Shown here: piece after piece, positions 50,836 to 59,584 of the stretch
Layout: each line of letters opens with the position of its first letter
How positions within the stretch are numbered: the first letter of the stretch is position 1
Origin: Candidatus Cryptobacteroides choladohippi
GTDB taxonomy: Bacteria; Bacteroidota; Bacteroidia; Bacteroidales; UBA932
Length of the DNA: 62,665 nt
Reading direction: 5' to 3'
Assembly: GCA_018065985.1 (NCBI GenBank)
Contig: JAGHSF010000037.1
Span: 1 to 62,665, forward strand
The notes under the pieces: generated by a model
Seen by the model: the letters and a program-made list of their open reading frames with translations, nothing else
Told to the model about the DNA's origin: nothing
The model's database searches: none
Program-made: the position numbers and the translations under genes

Positions 50836-53416
50836 AATTGCATTCTACAGTTAAAGGTACATTCAGTTTCATCACACCCTCCATCTCGCGCACAAGTATC
50901 TCCCGCACCCTGTCCACCTCGTCAAGGGGCACTTCCAGCAGAAGTTCGTCGTGAATCTGCAGGACCATCCTTGCCCTGAGCCCGGCCTGCCTGAGACTGC
51001 GGTCCACTCCCGTCATGGCAAGCTTGATGATGTCGGCGCTGGTCCCCTGGATGGGGGCATTCACCGCATTCCTCTCCGCCAGGGCGCGCACGTTGCCGTT
51101 GCGGCTGTTCACGTCCGGAACATAGCGCCGGCGGCCGAAGAGGGTCTCGACATAGCCCTTCTCGCGGGCGGAAGCCAGCGTGGAATCGATGAAGGAGCGT
51201 ATGCTGGGGAATGATGCGAAATAGTCGTCGATTATCTTCTTCGCCTCGGAGCGGGAGCACTTCAGGCGCTGGCTGAGGCCGAATGAGGAGATGCCGTACA
51301 TGATACCGAAGTTGGCTGTCTTTGCCACCCTGCGCTGGTCGGCGCTCACCTCCTCGACGGGGATGCCGTATATCTTTGCAGCAGTGGCCGCATGCACGTC
51401 TATGCCTGAGTTGAAAGCGGCGCAGAGGTGTTCGTCGCCGCAGAGATGGGCCATGATGCGGAGTTCGATCTGGGAATAGTCGGCGCTCATTATCACGTTA
51501 CCCGGTTCAGGCACGAAGGCCTTGCGTATCTCCCGTCCCTGCTCGGTGCGTATGGGGATATTCTGGAGGTTGGGGTTCGAGCTACTCAGCCGCCCGGTGC
51601 TCGTAAGTGCCTGATTGAAGGTGGTATGCACGCGTCCATCCACCTGGCTCACGTAGCTGGGAAATGGCTCTATGTAGGTGCTGAGCAGTTTCCTGGTGCC
51701 GCGGTAGTTGAGTATCTCGTCGATTATGGGACTGCGGTCCGCAAGCTCGGAAAGTGTCTGCTCGTCGGCTGGCCAGTTGCCTGTCTTGGGCTTCTTCGCC
51801 TTGGGATCCAGCTGCATCTTCTCGAATATGAGCTCGCCTATCTGCTTTGGCGAGCTGACGTTCAGGCCGGGGAGTCCGGCAATCTCGCGGACTTTCGCCT
51901 CGGAACGCAGCATATCCCGGCGCAGGCCGTCGGCAAAGTCCTTGAGCGACGGTATGTCGACCTTCACGCCGGCAAGTTCCATGCGCGAGAGTACGGAAAC
52001 GAGAGGCTCCTCGATCCTGTCGTAGAGGTCACGCAGGTTGTCGGTTGAGTCGAGTTCACGGTTCAGGACTTCCGCCAGTCTGAAGAGTACCACCGTCTCG
52101 AGCATGTGGTCCGGGCCGTCCTGCTCCCCGGCATCATCGAAGAGCGAGCCGGTGTCCAGCCCCTCTGCAGCAGGCTCCAGATCGAGTCCCAGATATGCCT
52201 TCGCAAGCACATCCAGCCTGTGGCTCCGCTCAGGATTGAGCAGATAGTGCATCAGTTCGATGTCCTCCAGCCTGCCGGCAACCGTTATGTTCCACTCGCG
52301 GCTCAGACTGTTCATCTGCGACTTGAGCCCCGTGCCGATCTTGACCACGGCGGGATCTTCGAGCAAGTCACGGAATCTGCCGGGATCACCCGATGCCACT
52401 TCGTCGCCGGCGGCCACATACAGGGTCGATCCCTGCAGGTTTATGGCTGCGGCGGGAGCACTTACGCTGTCGACGGTCCTGTATGAAACCCGGCATGGCG
52501 CCGGGGACGGTGCGGGCTGCTCCTGTGCCGGAACAGTCCCGAAGGTCTCGCCCAGCTTCGCCACAAGGCGCTTGAGCGAAGGCATCTCGTGCTCGTCAAG
52601 GAATTTCTGTACGGCAGAGCCCAGGGATATGTCTATGCTGAGGTCGCGAGCTGTGACGTCAAGGGGAATGTCGGTCTTTATGGTAACGAGAGCCTTGCTG
52701 AGCGAGATATGGTCTGCTGCAGCCTCGAATTTTGCCTTCTGGCTTGCGGTAAGTTCATCCAGATGCTCGTATATGCCTTCGAGGGTGCCGTACTTCATAA
52801 GCAGCTTCGAGGCGCTCACAGGGCCGATTCCGGTCACGCCCGGCACGTTGTCGGCAGAATCCCCGCACAGTGCAAGGATGTCCACCACCTGAGCGGTCGA
52901 ACTGATGCCCCATTTCCCGCAGATCTCCTCCTCACCGAGTATCTCGTTCTCGCCGCCGGACTTGCCAGGCCTGTACTGCCAGACATGCGGGGCCACCAGC
53001 TGGCCGTAGTCCTTGTCGGGAGTGACCATGTAGACATCGAGTCCCTCTGCAGCGAAACGCCTGGCGGCGGATCCTATCACATCATCAGCCTCGAAACCCT
53101 TTATCATCAGCACGGGGATGTCCAGGGACCTGACGAACTCGGTCAGAGGTTCAAGCGAATCTATGACCAGCTGCGGAGTTTCACCGCGGTTGGCCTTGTA
53201 TGCCGGATACATCTCGTTTCTGAAGGTTCCTCCGGGAGGGTCGAAACTGACGGCCAGATGCGTCGGCTTTTCCCTGTCGATGAGTTCCAGAAGATATTTG
53301 GCAAAGCCAAAGAGTATGGAAGTATCCTCGCCCTTGCTGTTCACCATGGGCCGGCCCAGGAATGCATAATACATCTTGAAGACCAGCGCATGACCATCTA
53401 TAAGATAAAGTTTCAT
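50807..53416 (-). CDS. polA: DNA polymerase I lacking a recognisable proofreading site
   Basis: 869 residues from ATG 53416 (MKLYLIDGHALVFKMYY), the normal PolA start; upstream codons in frame overlap the opposing gene. Domains: 5' nuclease (about 1-290, KGFEADDVIGSAARR, ALCGDSADNVPGV), a shortened 3'-5' exonuclease-like region (about 320-450) in which the DxE motif is missing (INLQGSTLYVAAG at that place), and the polymerase with DYSQIELR (motif A), RRVAKTANFGIMYG (motif B) and QIHDELLLEV (motif C). So polymerase and flap nuclease are probably active, and proofreading probably not. First gene of the run to rsmG. Confidence 0.95.
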   Translation of the reverse strand: MKLYLIDGHALVFKMYYAFLGRPMVNSKGEDTSILFGFAKYLLELIDREKPTHLAVSFDPPGGTFRNEMYPAYKANRGETPQLVIDSLEPLTEFVRSLDIPVLMIKGFEADDVIGSAARRFAAEGLDVYMVTPDKDYGQLVAPHVWQYRPGKSGGENEILGEEEICGKWGISSTAQVVDILALCGDSADNVPGVTGIGPVSASKLLMKYGTLEGIYEHLDELTASQKAKFEAAADHISLSKALVTIKTDIPLDVTARDLSIDISLGSAVQKFLDEHEMPSLKRLVAKLGETFGTVPAQEQPAPSPAPCRVSYRTVDSVSAPAAAINLQGSTLYVAAGDEVASGDPGRFRDLLEDPAVVKIGTGLKSQMNSLSREWNITVAGRLEDIELMHYLLNPERSHRLDVLAKAYLGLDLEPAAEGLDTGSLFDDAGEQDGPDHMLETVVLFRLAEVLNRELDSTDNLRDLYDRIEEPLVSVLSRMELAGVKVDIPSLKDFADGLRRDMLRSEAKVREIAGLPGLNVSSPKQIGELIFEKMQLDPKAKKPKTGNWPADEQTLSELADRSPIIDEILNYRGTRKLLSTYIEPFPSYVSQVDGRVHTTFNQALTSTGRLSSSNPNLQNIPIRTEQGREIRKAFVPEPGNVIMSADYSQIELRIMAHLCGDEHLCAAFNSGIDVHAATAAKIYGIPVEEVSADQRRVAKTANFGIMYGISSFGLSQRLKCSRSEAKKIIDDYFASFPSIRSFIDSTLASAREKGYVETLFGRRRYVPDVNSRNGNVRALAERNAVNAPIQGTSADIIKLAMTGVDRSLRQAGLRARMVLQIHDELLLEVPLDEVDRVREILVREMEGVMKLNVPLTVECNYGNTWLEAH

Positions 53417-53424
53417 ATCAGAGA

Positions 53425-53432
53425 CAAAGATG
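53425..53432 (-). promoter_or_regulatory. Near-consensus -7 box of polA
   Basis: Minus strand CATCTTTG (one mismatch to TAnnTTTG) with TTTG 20 nt further upstream. It ends 8 nt before ATG 53416, so the leader would be very short. Confidence 0.4.
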
Positions 53433-53485
53433 AAACTTTTTGTGAAACTTTCCAAAAACATAGCCGGTTTTTGTAAGCAAAAAGT

Positions 53486-53493
53486 TATATTTG
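53486..53493 (+). promoter_or_regulatory. -7 box of the alpha/beta hydrolase gene
   Basis: TATATTTG, exact TAnnTTTG, ending 5 nt before ATG 53499. The predicted transcription start is the A of the start codon. Confidence 0.6.
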
Positions 53494-53498
53494 TGGTT

Positions 53499-54422
53499 AT
53501 GCAGGAATTCAGCCTCAAATCTTCAGTTGACGCCCTTGAACTGGCAGTCGCCGTCATGGAGCCGGAAGGCCCCGCCAAGGGCATATTCCAGATTTCGCAT
53601 GGGATGTGCGAGCATAAGGAACGCTACTACCCTTTCATGGCATGGATGGCGTCCCATGGATATGTGTGCGTGATCAACGATCACCGCGGGCATGGTGCAT
53701 CGGTCAAGTCAGAAGCCGACCTCGGCTTCATGTACGAAGGCGGATGGCGTGCGCTGGTGGAAGACCTCAAGACTGTGGGCGACTGGGCTCGCTCGCAGTA
53801 CCCCGGACTCCCCTTCACCCTTTTCGGCCACAGCATGGGCTCGCTCGCAGTGCGCTCCTACACAAAGAGGTATGATGCCACCATCGACCGCCTCATTGTA
53901 TGCGGCAGCCCTTCCGACAACCCCGCCAAGGGAATAGGCAGGATGCTGGCGGCAGGCATAGGTCTGGTGCGTGGCAGTCACCACCGTCCGATGATCATGC
54001 AGAAGATGAGCTTCGGCACATTCAACAAGCCGTTCGAGGGAGAGACGAGCGCCACGGGCAGGCACTATCACAGCGCCTGGGTCTGCTCCAACAAAGAGAT
54101 ACTCGACGCCTACCACAAAGACCCTCTGTGCCAGTTCATATTCACATCCAACGGCTTCAAGAACCTCATGGGGATGATGCAGGACTGCTATTCCTCCAAG
54201 GGATGGTCTCTGCGGAACACGGGCATTCCCGTACACTTCATCTCCGGTGCCGAAGACCCCTGCCGCACCAGCGACAAGGCCTTCCGGAATGCTGTGCAGG
54301 CCATGAAGAAGCTGGGGTATTCATGCACCGACGGCAGGCTTTACCCGGGCATGCGCCACGAGATTCTCAATGAGACCGGGCAAATGACCGTCTGGAACGA
54401 CATACTTTCAATGATGGACTGA
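53499..54422 (+). CDS. Alpha/beta hydrolase (monoacylglycerol-lipase-like)
   Basis: 307 residues from ATG 53499, chosen because the promoter box lies immediately upstream and an earlier in-frame ATG (53430) would precede it. The fold shows ISHGMCEHKERY (oxyanion loop), nucleophile elbow LFGHSMGSLAVRS (Ser near 113), acid SGAEDPC (Asp near 251) and His in YPGMRHEIL (near 287). It is a Hydrolase_4/serine aminopeptidase S33-type esterase with no signal peptide; natural substrate unknown. tadA starts 1 nt after its stop. Confidence 0.88.
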   Translation: MQEFSLKSSVDALELAVAVMEPEGPAKGIFQISHGMCEHKERYYPFMAWMASHGYVCVINDHRGHGASVKSEADLGFMYEGGWRALVEDLKTVGDWARSQYPGLPFTLFGHSMGSLAVRSYTKRYDATIDRLIVCGSPSDNPAKGIGRMLAAGIGLVRGSHHRPMIMQKMSFGTFNKPFEGETSATGRHYHSAWVCSNKEILDAYHKDPLCQFIFTSNGFKNLMGMMQDCYSSKGWSLRNTGIPVHFISGAEDPCRTSDKAFRNAVQAMKKLGYSCTDGRLYPGMRHEILNETGQMTVWNDILSMMD

Positions 54423-54423
54423 G

Positions 54424-54861
54424 ATGGAAGACGACAAGAGATATATGAACGAGGCCCTGCGCGAGGCCCGCATCTCTCTCGACGAGGGGGAGATTCCAAT
54501 AGGAGCGGTGGTGGTATGCAAAGGACGCATCATCGCCAAAGGACACAACATGACAGAGCGCCTGCACGACCCCACGGCTCACGCCGAGATGATAGCCCTC
54601 ACGGCAGCGACCGAGGCCATGGGAGGCAAATATCTGACAGACTGCACCCTGTATGTGACCGTCGAGCCCTGCCCCATGTGCGCTGCCGCCCTCAACTGGG
54701 CGCAGATAAGCCGCATAGTGTATGCAGCGCCTGATCCGAGGCGCGGCTATTCGCTGTTCCAGCCTTCGCTTCTGCATCCAAAGACACAGGTATCAAGCGG
54801 CATACTTGCAGACGAATGCGCCGGACTCATGACAGAATTCTTCAAATCAAAACGAAATTAA
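54424..54861 (+). CDS. tadA: tRNA adenosine(34) deaminase
   Basis: 145 residues. Zinc motifs HAEMIAL (near 56-62) and TVEPCPMCAAALNWAQISRIVY (near 82-103), with the catalytic Glu in HAE. It deaminates A34 to inosine in tRNA-Arg(ACG). The start directly follows the hydrolase stop, so it relies on that transcript. Confidence 0.94.
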   Translation: MEDDKRYMNEALREARISLDEGEIPIGAVVVCKGRIIAKGHNMTERLHDPTAHAEMIALTAATEAMGGKYLTDCTLYVTVEPCPMCAAALNWAQISRIVYAAPDPRRGYSLFQPSLLHPKTQVSSGILADECAGLMTEFFKSKRN

Positions 54862-54877
54862 AACACGCTGACCATTT

Positions 54878-56554
<1,677 letters not shown>

Positions 56555-56556
56555 TG

Positions 56557-56586
56557 TTTGAGTAAACGGAAAATTGACTAACTTTG
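56557..56586 (+). promoter_or_regulatory. Promoter of tRNA-Gln
   Basis: TTTG (56557-56560), 18 nt, TAACTTTG (56579-56586), 11 nt before the tRNA 5' end and just after the ettA stop. Confidence 0.75.
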
Positions 56587-56597
56587 CAGTCTGGAAC

Positions 56598-56671
56598 TGA
56601 GGTATGGTGTAATGGTAGCACTACAGATTTTGGTTCTGTCTGCCCAAGTTCGAATCTTGGTACCTCAACCA
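56598..56671 (+). tRNA. tRNA-Gln (TTG), CCA encoded
   Basis: Acceptor TGAGGTA/TACCTCA, D stem GTGT/GCAC, anticodon stem ACAGA/TCTGT with loop TTTTGGT (anticodon TTG), T arm CCAAG-TTCGAAT-CTTGG, discriminator A56668, CCA 56669-56671. All stems pair apart from normal G-T. Confidence 0.95.
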
Positions 56672-56699
56672 AAGAAGAGAGTCAATTCCAAATTGACCC

Positions 56700-56731
56700 G
56701 AACCCCGAAAGCTTTTCAACTTTCGGGGTTC
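56700..56731 (+). terminator. Terminator after tRNA-Gln
   Basis: A 12-bp perfect stem GAACCCCGAAAG/CTTTCGGGGTTC with an 8-nt loop, followed by TTGTTTCTT. Confidence 0.8.
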
Positions 56732-56932
56732 TTGTTTCTTACCGATTCTGACGAATCACGATGCTTTGAAGACACGACTGGATCATTCCGAGAAAGCCAT
56801 GCCGGCATGCTGCGCAGTACCACCCGCTACGGGATTCTGCGACGGCCACTTCGGGCCTCGTCTCGAACCCGAATCCGCTTGGTGGCACTGCTCCGCCTGC
56901 GGAAATGTGCCACCAGATGGGATAAGAAAAAA
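56732..56932. other. 200-nt gap with a structured palindrome, no gene recognised
   Basis: Between the tRNA-Gln terminator and the GH2 stop. No convincing CDS: the plus frame over it reads through into the antisense of GH2. It holds a CATGCCGGCATG palindrome (56798-56809) and a strong two-part hairpin at 56881-56914: GGTGGCAC/GTGCCACC outer stem, symmetric 3-nt internal loops, TCCGC/GCGGA inner stem, 2-nt loop. Confidence 0.5.
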
Positions 56933-59548
56933 TCAGAGCCGGGGCTGCCCGGCAAACTCTCCGAAAGCGTCCTGGTCGGCTCCGACCTTGCGGAGCAACT
57001 CCTTTTTCTGGTCTTCAGTGAGTGAGATGGAAGAACGGGCTGACGTATTCGCCTTCTTCCCCTGGCCGACGGAGGGAACTTCCGAATACATGAACTTCTG
57101 CTCTGACGGAGTGCTTTCAAATGTGATTTCACCCGCAACCGGGGCCATTGTACCCTCGTGCTGGACACGGGCCTTGACAGTGATTCTGCCTGCATTCATA
57201 GTGGCTCTGATCAGAGCCGGTGCCGTTCCGAATTCTACAGCTCTCGGATTAGCTCCGATTGTCTCGTCACCGATCAGTTCGCCTTCGCCTTCAACCTCGA
57301 AAACGATATTTTCCTTGGCCAGATGCCTCACTTCCCCCCATTCGTCAGTGACATAGGCTATCACCGTGACGATGTCGGAACCATTGGCTGTGAACGGAAT
57401 GCCCTGGTCATCGACTTCAAGGACTATCTTGGAAGACTTCGCAGAAGGCTTGGTCTGAGCAATTGTGACGACTTTCCCGTCAATGATGCCTTCCGCCACC
57501 ATGCTGTAGAAGTCGTCATCCCCGTTCAGCATCCTGACGTCGGTGAAGCGGTAGGCATCCTTGAACACGACAGGAGCGCTAGGCATTGCATAATCCTTGC
57601 GGTTGACTTCCTGATACAAGGTGTCTCGCTTGTTCAGGATAAGCCGTACAGCGTCGCAGTTGGTGTATACTGTCACATCTGCAGGTGAGAATGGCGTGGA
57701 TTCATGTGCAATGTAGACCATAGGACCTGTCTCCACGAGTGGTGAGATATGGCTGTAGTCTGCAGGAACCTGGCTCTTGAACATGTAATATGAGTACTTC
57801 GGCTGGCGGAAAGCGTCAAGGATACCTCCCCAGAACGGATCCGGATGGTAGCCTCTCTGATGGTCGAACGGATGCCAGATGGCTCCTCCTACATGCTGCC
57901 TCTCGGAACCGTACAGAGAGTCGTAGTCGTTGCAATGGTGCGCATTCGCATAGTGCTCCGCCTGGATCAGCATAGGAATCTCGCCCCAGCTGCGCGACGC
58001 CCTGCTGAGCGAGTTGTGAGCCTCCCAGTTATCCACGAAGTCGCCCCATTCACGCGTGAATGTGCTCTGAGGTATCTCCGAGGCCTGTCCGGAGGCCGGA
58101 CTCCCGTAGACCACGTCATAGAGATCCTTGACACCATCGCTGCCATAGTCCGCTGCACAGAAGCATCCAGGGTATGGATATTCAGCGTGGACTGTGTTGT
58201 ATGTATTCTGGGCGAAATCTGCCGGGTAGTCCGTTTCGTTGAGAATAGGCTCCCACATTATTACGGAAGGATGGTTGCGGTCGCGGCGTACCATGTTCCT
58301 GATGTCATTGTAAATCAGTTCCGCGAATTCCGGGTCCGAATTCCAGAACTGCCAGCCGGGGGTCGGGACTATAACGAACATTCCGAGGGCGTCGCATGCA
58401 TCCATGAATGATGGGTCCTGAGGATAGTGGGCCGCACGGATGATCTTGCAGCCGGCATTGCGCAGAAGCACTGCGTCTCGCCAGCTGAGGTTGTTCGGCA
58501 TGGCATTGCCTATGTACGCGAAATCCTGATGTCTGTTGGCTCCCATGAGCTTGCCATAGGGCTCGCCGTTCAGGTAGAATCCGTCCTTTCCGCGGAACTC
58601 GATGGAACGGATGCCTGTAGCTGTCTCGAGACCGTCCACGACCTTGCCCTTGGATGCAAGTTCCGTAGCCACTCTGTAAAGATAAGGTGTTTCCGGAGTC
58701 CAGAGTTTGGGATTCCTGACTATGATCTTTTGAGTCACCTTCTTTGACTCTCCGGCCTTCAGGCTGATCCTTGATGAAACGGACTGCACCTTCTCCCCGT
58801 CGAATTCAAGCGATGAGGTCACGGTGACGGACTGTGCCGACTTCGAATCGTTGCGCACGTCCGTGTCGATGAACAAGGTGGCCTGGGACTTGGAAACATT
58901 GTCCGAATGTATGAACACGCCGCCTCCGGCGATCTTGTCCTCGAAGTTCGGGTCAGTCACATGAACCGGAGACATGGCTATCAGCCATGAATCCCTGTAT
59001 ATGCCTCCGTGATATGCGAAGTCCAGGACATTCTGGTCCTTTCCGGGAGGGAATGACGGGTCGTCGGAATTGTCTGTCCTGACCGCGATCAGGGCTTTTT
59101 TGCCCGGCTTGACTCCGGCTGCCTGCAGGTCGATTATGACAGGGAGATAGCCTCCCAGGTGCTCCTTGACCTTGACTCCGTCAACATAGATGTCGCTACG
59201 GCCCATTATGGCCTCGAAATGCAGGAACACGCGCCTTCCGTCAAAACTGTCGTCCAGCGTCACGCTTTTCCTGTACCATGCCGGCCCCTGATAGTTGCGG
59301 CACCCGCTGGCTTCTGCCGGTTCAAGTTCCACGGTGTGAGGAAGGTTCACCACCTCCCAGGAAGAGTCGTCGAATGACCCGTCCATGGCTCCGGTGATGT
59401 CCCCCTGGCAGAACCTCCAGCCAATGTTGAAGTTGTAAACATCCCTTCCGCTTCCCGGAATGGGATAGAATCCGGCAGTGCTGTTCTCCTGTGCGTTCAG
59501 CAAGGCTGCACACAGGATGGCCGTAGCAAAAATCAGAAATCTTCTCAT
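56933..59548 (-). CDS. GH2 family glycosidase (beta-galactosidase type)
   Basis: 871 residues, exported (signal about 1-19). Domain order: GH2 sugar-binding jelly roll (about 35-190, PHTVELEPAEASGCRNYQGPAW broken by YRKSVTL), immunoglobulin-like GH2 domain (about 200-315), TIM barrel (about 320-600) with acid/base Glu in MWEPILNE (near 436) and nucleophile Glu in FTREWGDF (near 500), a DUF4982-like domain and a C-terminal Ig domain (about 730-820). The nucleophile context FTREWG is unusual for classical LacZ. Substrate unknown, linked with the upstream clan-D-like gene 36 nt away. Confidence 0.9.
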   Translation of the reverse strand: MRRFLIFATAILCAALLNAQENSTAGFYPIPGSGRDVYNFNIGWRFCQGDITGAMDGSFDDSSWEVVNLPHTVELEPAEASGCRNYQGPAWYRKSVTLDDSFDGRRVFLHFEAIMGRSDIYVDGVKVKEHLGGYLPVIIDLQAAGVKPGKKALIAVRTDNSDDPSFPPGKDQNVLDFAYHGGIYRDSWLIAMSPVHVTDPNFEDKIAGGGVFIHSDNVSKSQATLFIDTDVRNDSKSAQSVTVTSSLEFDGEKVQSVSSRISLKAGESKKVTQKIIVRNPKLWTPETPYLYRVATELASKGKVVDGLETATGIRSIEFRGKDGFYLNGEPYGKLMGANRHQDFAYIGNAMPNNLSWRDAVLLRNAGCKIIRAAHYPQDPSFMDACDALGMFVIVPTPGWQFWNSDPEFAELIYNDIRNMVRRDRNHPSVIMWEPILNETDYPADFAQNTYNTVHAEYPYPGCFCAADYGSDGVKDLYDVVYGSPASGQASEIPQSTFTREWGDFVDNWEAHNSLSRASRSWGEIPMLIQAEHYANAHHCNDYDSLYGSERQHVGGAIWHPFDHQRGYHPDPFWGGILDAFRQPKYSYYMFKSQVPADYSHISPLVETGPMVYIAHESTPFSPADVTVYTNCDAVRLILNKRDTLYQEVNRKDYAMPSAPVVFKDAYRFTDVRMLNGDDDFYSMVAEGIIDGKVVTIAQTKPSAKSSKIVLEVDDQGIPFTANGSDIVTVIAYVTDEWGEVRHLAKENIVFEVEGEGELIGDETIGANPRAVEFGTAPALIRATMNAGRITVKARVQHEGTMAPVAGEITFESTPSEQKFMYSEVPSVGQGKKANTSARSSISLTEDQKKELLRKVGADQDAFGEFAGQPRL

Positions 59549-59584
59549 AAATTTTCGTTAATGCTTATAATCCAACATGCCTGT

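Noticed and set aside
56598..56731. A phage or element attachment site at tRNA-Gln.
   Set aside because: No integrase gene and no repeat of the tRNA 3' end was found downstream within the window.
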